From NCBI RefSeq assembly GCF_003989745.1, contig NZ_RZGS01000003.1:81382-145381 (forward strand): DNA of 64,000 nt, written 5' to 3'. This document shows, piece by piece, positions 18,726 through 29,559 of the stretch. Made by a program: the position numbers and the translations under genes. The notes below the pieces were generated by a model. It was not told the DNA's origin. It did no database searches and worked only from the letters and a program-made list of their open reading frames with translations. Each line of letters opens with the position of its first letter. Position 1 is the stretch's first letter. Source of the stretch: Legionella septentrionalis. GTDB taxonomy: Bacteria; Pseudomonadota; Gammaproteobacteria; Legionellales; Legionellaceae.

Positions 18726-19448
18726 GTGGATGATACTTTGGCTTTAAAAAGCAAAGTGAATCAACAAACCCAGGAAGAATTAATTAAAAAGCACGCGCAA
18801 ATGGTCAAGCGCATCGCACATCATTTATTGGGCAGATTGCCGCCATCCGTACAACTGGATGACTTGCTGCAAGCCGGCATGCTGGGTTTGCTGGAAGCGG
18901 TCAGGCATTATGACGATACAAAAGGTGCTTCTTTTGAAACTTATGCCGGGATCCGTATCCGTGGGCATATGCTGGATGAAGTCCGCCGCAACGATTGGGT
19001 GCCGCGTTCAGTTTATCGCAATGCTCGCATGATTTCTGCCGCCGTACGGGAGGTGGAGAACCGCCTTGGCCGTGACGCCAAAGATCAGGAAGTCGCCGCG
19101 GAATTGGGCATTAGCCTTGAAGAGTATCATGATATGCTAAGCGATTCGGCAGGCGGTCATTTATATCCATTTGAAGATTTAAGTGCAACGGATGAAATCA
19201 TAAAAGAAGAAACATTGAGTAATTCAACAGAACCGCATGTCCAGGCGCTTCATGATGATATGACGGCACAATTATCACAAATTATTGACAGTTTGCCAAA
19301 GAAGGAACAATTGGTATTGTCGCTTTACTATGAGCAAGATTTAAATTTAAAAGAAATAGGCGAAGTGTTAGGGGTTAGCGAATCGCGTGTTTCGCAAATT
19401 CATTCGCAAGCCACCCATCGAATCAAATCCAGACTGCCTGAATTCTAA
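18726..19448 (+). CDS. fliA: Flagellar sigma factor sigma-28
   Basis: A 240-aa FliA: region 2 (MVKRIAHHLLGRLPPSVQLDDLLQAGMLGLLEA, FETYAGIRIRGHMLDEVRRNDWVPRSVYR) and region 4 with the helix-turn-helix LKEIGEVLGVSESRVSQIHSQA. It directs RNA polymerase to late flagellar promoters. The GTG at 18726 is chosen because AAGGAG lies 7 bases upstream and the length then equals FliA (239 in E. coli); an upstream ATG frame adds 28 unlikely residues. Confidence 0.92.
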   Translation: MDDTLALKSKVNQQTQEELIKKHAQMVKRIAHHLLGRLPPSVQLDDLLQAGMLGLLEAVRHYDDTKGASFETYAGIRIRGHMLDEVRRNDWVPRSVYRNARMISAAVREVENRLGRDAKDQEVAAELGISLEEYHDMLSDSAGGHLYPFEDLSATDEIIKEETLSNSTEPHVQALHDDMTAQLSQIIDSLPKKEQLVLSLYYEQDLNLKEIGEVLGVSESRVSQIHSQATHRIKSRLPEF

Positions 19449-19521
19449 TCGGCGCCATGAATTTAAGGCGCTTCACATCAAAAGACAGCTGAGAAGTGCA
19501 GCAGAGCATTTCTCAAGGCTT

Positions 19522-19540
19522 GTCTGTTTGCAGACTTTTT
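19522..19540 (+). terminator. Intrinsic terminator between fliA and prfB
   Basis: A short stem GTCTG-TTTG-CAGAC is followed directly by TTTTT. It lies 45 bp before the prfB start, so it would end the fleN-fliA transcript. Confidence 0.5.
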
Positions 19541-19584
19541 ATCTTTCGCTGTAAAATAGACACATTTTTAAATTAAGGGATATC

Positions 19585-20692
19585 ATGTTAGAAGTAAATC
19601 AAATTCATCATACTTTGACCGATTTAAAAACGCGCGTGCATGCTCTTCGGGGGTATCTTTGACTTCGATACCAAACGGGAGCGTCTTGAAGAAGTCGTCC
19701 GCGAATTAGAGTCACCCGGAATTTGGGACAATCCTGAGCAGGCACAAGCCTTGGGTCGGGAGCGGGCCCAGTTGGAAGCAGTTGTCTTTCAACTCGAGAA
19801 TCTGTTGCAAGGCATTGTTGATTTGATTGAGATTTTTAATATGGCTCGTGAGGAAGAAGATACCCAGGCTATAGAAGATGTTGCGTCAGAAACCCATGCC
19901 ATTGAAAAACAGGTAGAAACGCTCGAATTTCGCCGCATGTTTTCCGGCAAAATGGATAAAGCAAGCGCTTATATGGATATTCAAGCGGGCTCAGGCGGCA
20001 CAGAAGCTCAGGACTGGGCTGAAATGTTGCTGCGTATGTATCTGCGCTGGGGCGAGCATCATGGATTTACAACCGAACTAATAGAATGCTCGCCAGGTGA
20101 AGTAGCAGGAATTAAAAGTGCTACCATCCATTTCGTTGGGGAATATGCCTATGGCTGGCTGCGTACGGAAACTGGTGTACATCGTTTGGTGCGCAAATCT
20201 CCATTTGATTCAGGCAACCGGCGTCACACTTCTTTTGCAGCGGTATTTTTATCGCCGGAAGTGGATGACGACATCGATATTGCCATTAATCCAGCGGATT
20301 TGCGTATCGATACGTATCGTGCGTCGGGAGCCGGGGGGCAACACGTAAACCGCACCGATTCTGCTGTGCGCATTACGCATGAACCGACCGGGATTGTTGT
20401 ACAATGCCAGACGGATCGCAGCCAGCATAAAAATAAAGACCAAGCCATGAAGCAGCTGCGCGCTAAACTTTATGAGCTTGAAATGCAGAAAAAAAATGCA
20501 GAACAGCAAGCATTGGAAGCCAGCAAGTCTGATATCGGTTGGGGCTCGCAAATTCGTTCTTATGTATTGGATCAATCACGCATTAAAGATTTACGCACTG
20601 GCGTAGAAACTAGCAATACTCAAGCCGTTCTCGATGGGGATTTAGATCAGTTTATCGAAGCGAGTTTGAAATCAGGAGTAGGTGAAGTATGA
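19585..20692 (+). CDS. prfB: Peptide chain release factor 2 with programmed +1 frameshift
   Basis: RF2 ends translation at UGA and UAA. The gene starts at the ATG at 19585 and reads 25 codons ([14 protein letters not shown]...LRGYL) to an in-frame TGA at 19660-19662. The site CGG GGG TAT CTT TGA C is the classical autoregulatory frameshift: an internal SD-like GGGGG, the slippery CTT and UGA-C. Reading resumes in the +1 frame at GAC 19661 ([12 protein letters not shown]) giving about 368 aa. GGQ ([11 protein letters not shown]) and the stop-recognition SPF ([11 protein letters not shown]) are present. lysS overlaps its stop by 4 bp. Confidence 0.97.
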
Positions 20693-22179
20693 CTGAAGAA
20701 TTTTTAGATGAGAGTGAAGTCTATCAGATTCGCAAACAAAAATTAGCTGAATTACGTTCGACAGGGTTTAATTTTCCAAATGAATTTTATCGTGAGCAAT
20801 TTGCTGCTGAACTTTTGAGCCAATATGCAGAAACTGGCAAGGAAGAATTGGCTGAACAAAAAATAAAAGTGGTTGTAGCAGGACGTATCGTTTTACGACG
20901 TATTATGGGAAAAGCCAGCTTTTTCCACATTCAGGATTCATCCGGCCGTTTGCAGATTTATGTACGCCAGAATGACTTGGCAGAAGTATATGAGCAGTTC
21001 AAGCATTGGGATTTGGGCGACATCGTGGGTGTACATGGCGAATTATTTAAAACCAATACGGGTGAATTGACGGTCAATGCCGAGCAATTGCAATTGCTGA
21101 CTAAATCCTTGCGGCCTTTACCGGATAAATTTCATGGGCTGGCGGATCAGGAATTGCGTTACCGTAAGCGTTATGTCGATTTGATTGCCAATGAAGAAAG
21201 CCGTAAAACATTTATCATCCGTTCTCGCCTGATTTCTGCATGCCGTAAGTTTATGGACAGCCATGGCTTTATGGAAGTGGAAACCCCGATGATGCATCCT
21301 ATCCCGGGAGGCGCTTTGGCGCGCCCTTTTATCACGCACCACAACACGCTGGATATGCAAATGTTTTTGCGTATTGCCCCTGAGCTTTATTTAAAGCGGC
21401 TGGTGGTCGGGGGTTTTGAGCGTGTCTATGAAATCAATCGTAACTTCCGCAATGAAGGCATTTCTACGCGTCATAATCCTGAATTCACTATGATTGAATT
21501 TTATGAAGCGTATGCAACGTATCAGGATCTCATGGATTTTACTGAAGAATTATTGCACTTTTTGTGCGATGAAGTATTAGGGACACGGCAAATTGAATAT
21601 CAAGGCCAATGCATAGATTTTTCCAAGCCTTTTGCCCGCATGAGCATTAAGGATGCTATTTTGCATTACCATCCTGAACTGAGTGTTGCCCAAATAGAAG
21701 ACATTGATTTTTGCCGCAGTTTATTAGACAGGATGAAATTCCCTTATAAAAAATCGGATGGCATTGGTAAATTGCAAATGATTTTGTTTGAAGAAACCAT
21801 CGAACATCAATTGCTTCAGCCTACTTTTATCACTGAATATCCGACAGAAGTATCGCCTTTGGCACGCCGTAATGAAGAAAATCCTGAAGTTACCGATCGT
21901 TTTGAATTCTTTATTGCAGGCCGCGAAATGGCAAACGGGTTTTCCGAGTTAAATGATCCGGAAGATCAAGCCGCACGTTTCTTGAAACAAGTAGAAGAAA
22001 AAGATGCGGGCGATCTGGAAGCCATGCATTATGATAGCGATTACATTGAGGCGTTGGAATATGGTATGCCGCCCACTGCAGGAGAAGGGATTGGCATTGA
22101 TAGACTGGCCATGTTATTTACCAATTCCCCTTCAATCCGCGATGTCATTTTATTTCCGCACTTACGTCACAATGGCTAG
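20689..22179 (+). CDS. lysS: Lysyl-tRNA synthetase, class II
   Basis: A 496-aa class II LysRS. An OB-fold anticodon domain ([32 protein letters not shown]) is followed by the catalytic core with motif 2 [33 protein letters not shown] and motif 3 [13 protein letters not shown]. The ATGA overlap with prfB shows translational coupling, the same prfB-lysS arrangement as in E. coli. Confidence 0.97.
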   Translation: MTEEFLDESEVYQIRKQKLAELRSTGFNFPNEFYREQFAAELLSQYAETGKEELAEQKIKVVVAGRIVLRRIMGKASFFHIQDSSGRLQIYVRQNDLAEVYEQFKHWDLGDIVGVHGELFKTNTGELTVNAEQLQLLTKSLRPLPDKFHGLADQELRYRKRYVDLIANEESRKTFIIRSRLISACRKFMDSHGFMEVETPMMHPIPGGALARPFITHHNTLDMQMFLRIAPELYLKRLVVGGFERVYEINRNFRNEGISTRHNPEFTMIEFYEAYATYQDLMDFTEELLHFLCDEVLGTRQIEYQGQCIDFSKPFARMSIKDAILHYHPELSVAQIEDIDFCRSLLDRMKFPYKKSDGIGKLQMILFEETIEHQLLQPTFITEYPTEVSPLARRNEENPEVTDRFEFFIAGREMANGFSELNDPEDQAARFLKQVEEKDAGDLEAMHYDSDYIEALEYGMPPTAGEGIGIDRLAMLFTNSPSIRDVILFPHLRHNG

Positions 22180-22409
22180 TGGTGTTTCGCGATAAAATCA
22201 AACAGCCTGGGAAAGGAAGCCCATTTGCAAGTCTGGATGTGTGAGTATAATCCAGGCTATGCAGCCGCAGAAACCAGGACTTTTATAAACAGTTGAATTT
22301 CTTTTCTTCTTAGCTCTTAAGATTTTTTCCTCTACGCTATGTAACATTGTTTCATTCGATAATCACAGAACCGGGTTTTGCTGCAAAGTCTCATGGCAAC
22401 GCTTATTTA

Positions 22410-23447
22410 TTAAGCGTGCTGGTTAAAATATCGTTTACAGACAAGCGTTAATTCATCCAAATTCTCGCAATGGTTAACAGCTTGTACAAATTCAGTTTGG
22501 CCTGCCAAATTTCTTGCATAATACTTGGCAAATTTACGTGCCTGAATCACTGCAAATTTCTCGCTTTGCAATAATTCTTCCAAAGCGCGGACATGTCTTA
22601 AAAACAACAAGCCGCGCTCACCCGGAGTTGGCAGATTAAATTGCTCGCCTTTACTTTCTGCGATTAATTTTGCAATTAACCAAGGCTGGCCGACCCCGGC
22701 GCGGCCAATCATCACCCCCGCACAGCCGGTTGCAAACATTTTTTGTAGGGATGCAAGGCATGATACATCGCCATTACCAATAACAGGAATATTAAGTTCA
22801 TTAACAAAAAATTCGATTTGAGAATAATGACAGGGGGTATCATAGCCTTCTCTCCAGTTGCGACCATGCACCGTTATAAAATCGATGCCTGCATCTTGCA
22901 CAATGCGGGCAATTTCGCGGTTATAATGATCATTGCTATTGCCATCCACGCGTATTTTTACCGAAACGGGGACATTCGTGCTTGCTTTCATCGCGCGCAT
23001 CAGCTTAAAAAGTTCTTTGGGTTTTTGCAGCAAACTGGAGCCAGCCCCGCGCGAACGTATTTTGTTAACCGGACAGCCACAGTTTAAATCGATTAAATCC
23101 GCGCCATAATCCGTAGCAATTTTTGTAGCTTCACCCAACTCTTTCTCATTACTTCCCGATAATTGAAAACAAACCGGGCCTTCCTTTTCATGCTTATATA
23201 CAAAACGAGTTTTTGCCTTGGCATGCAATAAGGTTTTACACGAAATCATTTCAGTATAGGAAAAGGCAGGTTGCCCAAGTTCCCAGGTGAGGAGCCGGAA
23301 TGGTGCGCAACTTACACCAGCTAACGGACCTTGAATGATGTTGACTGGGAAGTGCAATGAACCTAAGTTTAAGTGGGTAATCACCGTACGAGCAGCGATA
23401 AAAATCGACATGTAGCGAGTTGACCATAACTTGCAGGCAAAAAGCAA
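22410..23447 (-). CDS. tRNA-dihydrouridine synthase
   Basis: A Dus-family FMN enzyme that reduces uridines in tRNA D-loops. Matching motifs are IIQGPLAGVSCAPFR, LIDLNCGCPVNKIRSRGAGSSLLQKP with the catalytic Cys, VSVKIRVDG, ITVHGRNW and GNGDV...GVMIGRAGVGQPWL. The frame gives 345 aa; the true start may be the later Met at 23411. The subfamily (A, B or C) is not settled; the sequence looks most DusB-like. It is transcribed alone, convergent with lysS. Confidence 0.85.
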   Translation of the reverse strand: MLFACKLWSTRYMSIFIAARTVITHLNLGSLHFPVNIIQGPLAGVSCAPFRLLTWELGQPAFSYTEMISCKTLLHAKAKTRFVYKHEKEGPVCFQLSGSNEKELGEATKIATDYGADLIDLNCGCPVNKIRSRGAGSSLLQKPKELFKLMRAMKASTNVPVSVKIRVDGNSNDHYNREIARIVQDAGIDFITVHGRNWREGYDTPCHYSQIEFFVNELNIPVIGNGDVSCLASLQKMFATGCAGVMIGRAGVGQPWLIAKLIAESKGEQFNLPTPGERGLLFLRHVRALEELLQSEKFAVIQARKFAKYYARNLAGQTEFVQAVNHCENLDELTLVCKRYFNQHA

Positions 23448-23594
23448 GGATTAGAATGCAAGACTTTAGTTACATGGAAGAATAGCGTATGCCCATACTT
23501 TAACTAAGGGTGATTATTAATTTCTTGCAAGTGATATTTTAGTGTCATTTTGCGTCTATTATTTACATAATGGTATTAAAATACGAGATTAATT

Positions 23595-24482
23595 ATGAAT
23601 AAATTTGGTGCGGCAATTGAAAAAATCAACACCTCGCCCGATGCATTAAAGACAATTTGCCTGGCTTTATATGAGGAGGCTTGTATAGAGCTCCAGGAAG
23701 CAAATAAAGTAAGGGGAGTGAGCAGAGTCATTCCCAGGGAAGCAATTATTTCTCGGATTGAAGAAAAAATGAATAACGAGTTTAAGGAATATGGCTTCCC
23801 ATCTTTCAATGCAGAAAAGGTGGGTGCAATTAAAGATTCACTATATAAGTGGGATCCTGAATTATCTTCTCCTGAGGAGACGGAAAAAATTGGAATGATG
23901 CAAGGATTGCTGTTACATATTGTTATAGAGCAGCAAAAGCGCCAAGAGGAAATGCATTCTTCCTTGCTAAGACTGAAAGAAAAGATTGCTCAGGGTAAAG
24001 AAATTCTCGAGGAAAAATTAACTGAGCTTCAAGGCAGGCAAGGCCAAAATACTGCGGGAAAAATAACCATGTTGCAGGAGGCAATTGGTAATGCTGAACC
24101 TCCCTGGTATAAAAATGATATCCCTTCATTTAATGGCTTAACTGCCCAGCTTGAGTATTTAACCAAGTCAAAAGAAGCCATCACCGCTTTAGAGATCAAC
24201 GCCCTTAGTACTCAATTTGATGAGTTAATCAATAACAAATTGGTAGCTCCGCTTAAAGAATATGAGAATGAAAAAGGAGGATGGCAGAAGCTCAAAGATT
24301 GGATAAGCGATGTGGTAAAAGAACTCACGGGCTTAGGTACGCTCAGTACAGGCGGGACAGTACAAAAAGTTGTTGCCAACCAATCAGCCGTTTTTAAGGA
24401 AGAAATTAACAAAATGAAGGCAAATTTCCCGCAAGCCGAGGGAGAAAATGTGATTGTACTAGGAACAAGCAAGCGAATGTAA
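23595..24482 (+). CDS. Orphan coiled-coil protein
   Basis: A 295-aa hydrophilic protein I do not recognise. Residues about 110-160 are a likely coiled coil (QQKRQEEMHSSLLRLKEKIAQ and following), and a second helical segment lies around 195-230. No signal peptide, membrane segment or catalytic motif is visible. It is a single gene between dus and nrdB, in a spot where relatives of this order carry variable cargo, so an effector role is possible but unsupported. Confidence 0.5.
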   Translation: MNKFGAAIEKINTSPDALKTICLALYEEACIELQEANKVRGVSRVIPREAIISRIEEKMNNEFKEYGFPSFNAEKVGAIKDSLYKWDPELSSPEETEKIGMMQGLLLHIVIEQQKRQEEMHSSLLRLKEKIAQGKEILEEKLTELQGRQGQNTAGKITMLQEAIGNAEPPWYKNDIPSFNGLTAQLEYLTKSKEAITALEINALSTQFDELINNKLVAPLKEYENEKGGWQKLKDWISDVVKELTGLGTLSTGGTVQKVVANQSAVFKEEINKMKANFPQAEGENVIVLGTSKRM

Positions 24483-24518
24483 TTTATTGATTTTGGCTTA
24501 ATATTCTCGTAGCCGGTG

Positions 24519-24539
24519 CGGGTTGGGAAGTTCAACCCG
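24519..24539. terminator. Hairpin between convergent genes
   Basis: A perfect 7-bp stem CGGGTTG / CAACCCG with a 7-base loop lies between the 295-aa gene and nrdB, which converge. No long U-tract follows on either strand. Confidence 0.45.
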
Positions 24540-24567
24540 AATACCAGCGTATCCGGGTTGTTTTACC

Positions 24568-25668
24568 TTAATTGTCATCATCCCAGCTTAATGTACCGCC
24601 AGCCTGATATTCAATGACACGGGTTTCGAAGAAGTTTTTCTCTTTTTTCAAATCCAGCATTTCGCTCATCCAGGGGAAGGGATTTTCAGCCCCGGGGTAT
24701 TGTTCAGGCAAACCTATCTGGGTAAGACGGCGATTGGCGATGAAATGCAGGTATTCTTCAAACATGTTGGCATTCATTCCCAGGATACCATGCGGCATGG
24801 TGTCTTGAGCATATTGGTATTCCAAGGCAACCCCTTGCTTAATCAATTCAATCATTTCTTCCTTGAATTGTGGCGTCCATAAGTGCGGGTTTTCAATTTT
24901 AATCTGGTTAATGACATCAATACCAAAATTCATGTGCATGGATTCATCGCGCAAGATGTACTGGAATTGTTCGGAGGTGCCCACCATCTTGTTGCGACGG
25001 CCCATGGATAAAATTTGCGTGAAACCGACGTAAAAGAAAATGCCTTCGAAAACGACATAAAATGCAATCAAATCGCGCAGTAAACGCTGGTCATTTTCAG
25101 GAGTACCGGTACGGAAATTCGGATCACTTAAGCTTTGCGTATACGGTAAAGCCCAGGCTGCTTTGGTAGCTACTGAAGGAATTTCCCGATACATGTTAAA
25201 CACGGCTGCTTCATCCAGCGCCAAACTTTCAATGATGTATTGATAGGCATGGGTATGCAAGGCTTCTTCAAATGCTTGCCGCAGCAAATACTGACGGCAT
25301 TCAGGATTAGTGATGTGCCGGTAGACTGCCAGAACTAAATTATTGGCCACCAGGGAATCAGCAGTTGAGAAAAAACCCAAATTGCGCAGTACAATGAGGC
25401 GCTCATCCTGGCTCAAACCATATGGGTCATTCCATAATGCCAGATCAGCGCTCATGCTGATTTCATTGGGCATCCAATGGTTTGCACAAGCGGTTAAGTA
25501 TTTGTCCCAAGCCCATTTATATTTAAAGGGAACCAATTGATTTAAATCAGCTCGGCAGTTAATGATTTTTTTATCATCCACATGGATGCGTCCTGCGCCC
25601 ATATCCAGTAATTCGAGGCCGGTGGCTCCTGTTTGAGCATTCATGGGTTCTAAGATTGCGCTAGACAT
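24568..25668 (-). CDS. nrdB: Ribonucleotide reductase class Ia, beta subunit
   Basis: A 366-aa NrdB that carries the di-iron centre and tyrosyl radical. The radical Tyr and ligands are seen in [13 protein letters not shown] (Glu, His, Tyr spaced as E115-H118-Y122 of E. coli), FEGIFF and DESMHMNFG. The ATG at 25668 is chosen because AGGAG lies 8 bases upstream; the longer frame to 25689 would overlap nrdA. It follows nrdA by 11 bp, an nrdAB operon. Confidence 0.93.
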   Translation of the reverse strand: MSSAILEPMNAQTGATGLELLDMGAGRIHVDDKKIINCRADLNQLVPFKYKWAWDKYLTACANHWMPNEISMSADLALWNDPYGLSQDERLIVLRNLGFFSTADSLVANNLVLAVYRHITNPECRQYLLRQAFEEALHTHAYQYIIESLALDEAAVFNMYREIPSVATKAAWALPYTQSLSDPNFRTGTPENDQRLLRDLIAFYVVFEGIFFYVGFTQILSMGRRNKMVGTSEQFQYILRDESMHMNFGIDVINQIKIENPHLWTPQFKEEMIELIKQGVALEYQYAQDTMPHGILGMNANMFEEYLHFIANRRLTQIGLPEQYPGAENPFPWMSEMLDLKKEKNFFETRVIEYQAGGTLSWDDDN

Positions 25669-25679
25669 TGTGTTTTCTC

Positions 25680-28499
25680 CTATTGGCAAGCTTCACAATT
25701 CGGGTCAAGAATTGAGCACAGTTGTGGTTCATCGATTTTCACCGCGTTCAAGGCTCCGTCTGTAACCGTTGATTTCTCGGCGTTGCTTGCACCTAAACTT
25801 CGTAAATAATAGGTGGTTTTCAATCCGCGTATCCATGCCTGGCGATAGAGCTCATCCAGTTTTTTACCCGAGGGTTTCGCCATGTATACGTTCAATGATT
25901 GCGCCTGATCCAGCCATTTTTGTCGACGCGAAGCCGCTTCAACTAACCAAATGGGTTCAATTTCAAAAGCAGTAGCATAGCGGGCTTTTAAATGTTCTGG
26001 AATGCGGCTTATGGGTTGCACGCTGCCATTGAAATATTTTAAGTCATTAACCATGACTTCATCCCATAAATTTAAGGCTTTGAGATCATCTACCAGATAA
26101 GGGTTAACCACAGTAAATTCGCCGGATAAATTCGATTTTACATACAAATTCTGATACGTAGGTTCAATTGATTGAGAAACTCCGCAAATGTTAGAAATGG
26201 TTGCGGTTGGCGCAATAGCCATCACATTTGAATTACGCATGCCTTCGGTACGAACTTTCACCCGCAATAATTCCCAATCCAAATGTTGTGAACGGTCTTG
26301 TTCCAGATACTGGCCACGTGCCTGTTGCAGCAAGTTGATGGAATCAATAGGCAGAATGCCTTTGCTCCATAAGGAATTTTCATAGCTTGGGTAGCGGCCG
26401 CGTTCTTTCGCCAATTCACAGGAAGCTTCGATGGCATAATAGCTTATCAATTCCATGGAGGTATCGGCAAAAGCTACTGCTTCGTTGGATGCATAATTTA
26501 ACTTAAGTTTATACAAGGCATCTTGAAATCCCATCAGCCCTAAACCGACGGGACGATGTTTCAAATTGGAGTTACGAGCTTGCGGAACTGAATAATAGTT
26601 AATATCGATTACATTATCCAACATGCGTACGGCAGTGCGGATGGTTTGCTGCAATTTGGTTTTATCCAGTTTGCCGTTTTTAATGTGCGCTGGCAAATTA
26701 ATGCTGCCTAAGTTGCACACTGCAATTTCTTCTCTGGATGTGTTCAGTGTAATTTCAGTGCATAAGTTGGAACTGTGGATTACACCGGCATGTTGTTGAG
26801 GAGAACGCAAATTACATGCATCTTTAAACGTTAACCACGGATGCCCTGTTTCAAACAACATGGACAACATTTTACGCCATAATTTAACGGCGGAAACCGT
26901 TTTTACATTCCTAAGCTTACCCTCGCGTGCTTTTGCTTCGTAAGCCATGTAAGTACTTTCGAAAGTTTTACCATATTGTTCATGAAGTTCAGGAACTTCA
27001 TCCGGGGAGAATAATGTCCATTCACCTTCTTCATGTACCCGTTTCATGAATAAATCCGGAATCCACAGCGCGGTATTCATGTCATGCGTACGGCGACGAT
27101 CGTCACCGGTATTTTTACGTAACTCAAGAAATTCTTCCACATCGCGGTGCCAGCATTCCAGATAAGCGCACACGGCCCCTTTGCGTTTTCCACCCTGGTT
27201 CACGGCAATAGCGGTTGCGTCCGCTACGTTTAGGAATGGCACAACGCCTTGCGACTTGCCATTGGTGCCTTTTATGTAAGAGCCCATGGCACGTACGGGG
27301 GTCCAGTCATTGCCTAAGCCGCCTGCGAATTTGGAAAGCAGGGCATTGTCTTTAATGGCACTGTAAATACCTTCCAGGTCGTCGGGTACGGTTGTTAAAT
27401 AACAGCTGGAAAGCTGAGGTCTTACTGTGCCTGAATTAAACAGGGTAGGTGTGGAAGACATATAGTCAAATGAAGAGAGCAGTCTGTAAAATTCAATGGC
27501 TCTTTCTTCTTTATCTGTTTCCCGTATTGCAAGCCCCATGGCGACGCGCATAAAAAATGCCTGGGGCAATTCATAGCGAATACCGTGCTCGTGAATAAAA
27601 TAACGATCATAAAGTGTCTGCAAGCTTAAATAAGTAAATTGCATATCCCGTTCCGGCAATAAAGCTTTGCCCAAGGTTTCCAAATTAAAATCGCTTAATT
27701 TGGGATCCAATATGCCGTGCTCAATACCGCGGGCAATATACGCTTTAAAATATACAGGATAAAGCGCCGCCATTTCATCGAAGGTGGCTTCCTCTTGCAA
27801 TTGCAGTTTATTTAATGCTTCCGCCCGTAAGCTGTCTAGAAGCAGGCGTGCGCTTACGTAGGTATAATTAGGCTCGGTTTCCACTAAAGCGCGGGCTGCC
27901 ATAATCAATGCTTTATGCACATCAGCCAAGCTGGCTTGGTTATAAAGATTGCGAAGAGCATCTTTAATCACCGGCTCGGCATGCACATTTTCCAATTCCC
28001 GACATGCTTCAGCCACAATGGTATTGACGCGTGCTATATCTAGGGGAGCAAGTTCACCATTAGGCATGGTGATTAACGGGATCTTGTCATCATTTGCTTG
28101 CTGCTTTACTTGTGCCGCGCGGGCTTTGCGGCGCTCCTCGCGGTAGAGCACATAAGCGCGGGCAATTTTATGTTGTTCATTACGCATTAAAGCCAGTTCA
28201 ACTTGATCTTGAATATCTTCGATGTGAATGGTGCCACCACTTGGCATACGGCGCTTAAATGCTTGTGTAATTTGCTTGGTGAGGTCATCGATTTGCTGAT
28301 AAATGCGGTTTGAGGCGGCCGCACTGCCTCCCTCTACGGCAATGAATGCCTTGGTGATAGCAACTTTAATCTTGCTTTCGTCATAATGTACGACTTTGCC
28401 ATTGCGCTTAATGGTTTTTAATAAACCCGGCGCATTCGTCGATAATTCCAGTTGACTGGTTCTGGATACATCTTTTACGGAATCAAGAATCTCTGACAT
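25680..28499 (-). CDS. nrdA: Ribonucleotide reductase class Ia, alpha subunit, with two ATP cones
   Basis: A 939-aa NrdA, longer than the 761-aa E. coli enzyme. Two ATP-cone domains lie at the N-terminus: about residues 30-125 ([17 protein letters not shown]) and 140-245 ([14 protein letters not shown]). The catalytic core has [22 protein letters not shown] (Asn, Cys, Glu) and [11 protein letters not shown]; the C-terminal CEACQ provides the redox pair that re-reduces the active site. Two cones give dATP-controlled oligomerisation as in Pseudomonas-type enzymes. A NrdR-box-like site lies upstream. Confidence 0.95.
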   Translation of the reverse strand: MSEILDSVKDVSRTSQLELSTNAPGLLKTIKRNGKVVHYDESKIKVAITKAFIAVEGGSAAASNRIYQQIDDLTKQITQAFKRRMPSGGTIHIEDIQDQVELALMRNEQHKIARAYVLYREERRKARAAQVKQQANDDKIPLITMPNGELAPLDIARVNTIVAEACRELENVHAEPVIKDALRNLYNQASLADVHKALIMAARALVETEPNYTYVSARLLLDSLRAEALNKLQLQEEATFDEMAALYPVYFKAYIARGIEHGILDPKLSDFNLETLGKALLPERDMQFTYLSLQTLYDRYFIHEHGIRYELPQAFFMRVAMGLAIRETDKEERAIEFYRLLSSFDYMSSTPTLFNSGTVRPQLSSCYLTTVPDDLEGIYSAIKDNALLSKFAGGLGNDWTPVRAMGSYIKGTNGKSQGVVPFLNVADATAIAVNQGGKRKGAVCAYLECWHRDVEEFLELRKNTGDDRRRTHDMNTALWIPDLFMKRVHEEGEWTLFSPDEVPELHEQYGKTFESTYMAYEAKAREGKLRNVKTVSAVKLWRKMLSMLFETGHPWLTFKDACNLRSPQQHAGVIHSSNLCTEITLNTSREEIAVCNLGSINLPAHIKNGKLDKTKLQQTIRTAVRMLDNVIDINYYSVPQARNSNLKHRPVGLGLMGFQDALYKLKLNYASNEAVAFADTSMELISYYAIEASCELAKERGRYPSYENSLWSKGILPIDSINLLQQARGQYLEQDRSQHLDWELLRVKVRTEGMRNSNVMAIAPTATISNICGVSQSIEPTYQNLYVKSNLSGEFTVVNPYLVDDLKALNLWDEVMVNDLKYFNGSVQPISRIPEHLKARYATAFEIEPIWLVEAASRRQKWLDQAQSLNVYMAKPSGKKLDELYRQAWIRGLKTTYYLRSLGASNAEKSTVTDGALNAVKIDEPQLCSILDPNCEACQ

Positions 28500-28567
28500 A
28501 GTTCCTCCACGGAAGGTGAGATTGCCAAGTATGACAAATTCAACCTATACGTTAATTATAAACCAAA

Positions 28568-28583
28568 ACACAACATATAGGTG
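28568..28583 (-). promoter_or_regulatory. NrdR-box-like site upstream of nrdA
   Basis: ACACAACATATAGGTG fits 13 of 16 positions of the NrdR consensus (acaCwAtATaTwGtgt) as I recall it. NrdR represses ribonucleotide reductase operons when dATP is high. A convincing partner box at the usual spacing of about 31 bp was not found. Confidence 0.4.
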
Positions 28584-28747
28584 TGTCTGCTAGGAAACCT
28601 AACAAGATAATGTGTTTTTCGGTTGATTTCAATAGAATAAGTCTGGGTATATGTTGTGGATAAATAAAGGATAAGTTGTAGATAGGCGAGAAAATAAATG
28701 GATAATCAAGGCACCTGGTTTTGTTGGCCGATTGCCGGGGTTTTTAT

Positions 28748-29494
28748 TCATGCTGTCTGCCGCGGTTTAACTACAATGGCATCACTCACGTGCGCAAATC
28801 CGGTGTTAATCCTTAAGTTATCGGTGTTGGTGATTAACTGGCTGGAACTGCCACCATCCAAATTAAGTGCATCTTTACAATGCAGTGGAGCCGATTTCAT
28901 TAGATTGGCTAGCGCGGTTGTGGTCATGGGGCTGTTTTCCGTCACTAAAATAATGATTTTCCCTTGGGTGGTAATGCCAAGAGCAGAGCGCTCGGCAAGA
29001 CCGGGTTTCAGGGCAGGGATTACCCCATTGATGAGCAAGCGTGGCCCGCTTTGCACGGCAAATTGTGTTCGCGGATTATGCAAATATTGTTGTTGGCCGG
29101 ATAAATATGCTTTTTGATTTTTGATGTAAAACACACCCCACCAACTGATGCGCTTCAAGGGATTTAGCACTTGTTTTTTACTGATGCGAAGACCAAGCGG
29201 GTGGTAGTTGTGATCGAAAAATCCTCCATTCAATACGATCAATGCACGGCTCTTTTCAGCAAATTCGCTGATGGAAGCATGGGCAAGGGACAAATTTTTT
29301 GCCAAAATTAAATCAAGTTCGTTTTTTTTGAGATCAATACGAAAAACATGGATATGCGACCAGGTTTTTAATAAATTCGTGCCCAAATCCTGATATTCAA
29401 TCCCTGGCGCAACAGGCTCCCAATTGCTTGCTAAACTGTTAACACTCACGAACAATAATAAAGTGAAGCCTAAAAGCAATTTGCTTATTTGCAC
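28748..29494 (-). CDS. Exported phosphodiester glycosidase-like protein (NAGPA domain)
   Basis: A 248-aa protein with a signal peptide (ISKLLLGFTLLLFVSVNSLAS) and an NAGPA/DUF2233 domain: ALIVLNGGFFD, FAVQSGPRLLINGV, RSALGITTQGKIIILV and ALNLDGGSSSQL. Such domains cleave GlcNAc-1-phosphodiesters or related cell-surface glycans. It is divergent from pmbA with a 65-bp shared upstream region. The exact substrate is unknown. Confidence 0.8.
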   Translation of the reverse strand: MQISKLLLGFTLLLFVSVNSLASNWEPVAPGIEYQDLGTNLLKTWSHIHVFRIDLKKNELDLILAKNLSLAHASISEFAEKSRALIVLNGGFFDHNYHPLGLRISKKQVLNPLKRISWWGVFYIKNQKAYLSGQQQYLHNPRTQFAVQSGPRLLINGVIPALKPGLAERSALGITTQGKIIILVTENSPMTTTALANLMKSAPLHCKDALNLDGGSSSQLITNTDNLRINTGFAHVSDAIVVKPRQTA

Positions 29495-29559
29495 GAAGTT
29501 TATAGGCGTTGATATATTAATCTTGTATCCTTGTCTAATCTGAATTCATTGGAATTGCT

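Noticed and set aside
22204..22258. 7-bp inverted repeat AGCCTGG/CCAGGCT after lysS
   Set aside because: The loop is 41 bases and no U-tract follows; too weak to call a terminator.
28602..28659. Two further NrdR-box-like sequences (28602-28617 and 28644-28659)
   Set aside because: Each matches only about 10 of 16 positions, and neither has the usual spacing to the better box.
28698..29117. 139-aa forward frame opposite the NAGPA-domain gene
   Set aside because: Antisense shadow of a gene with clear domain motifs and a signal peptide.
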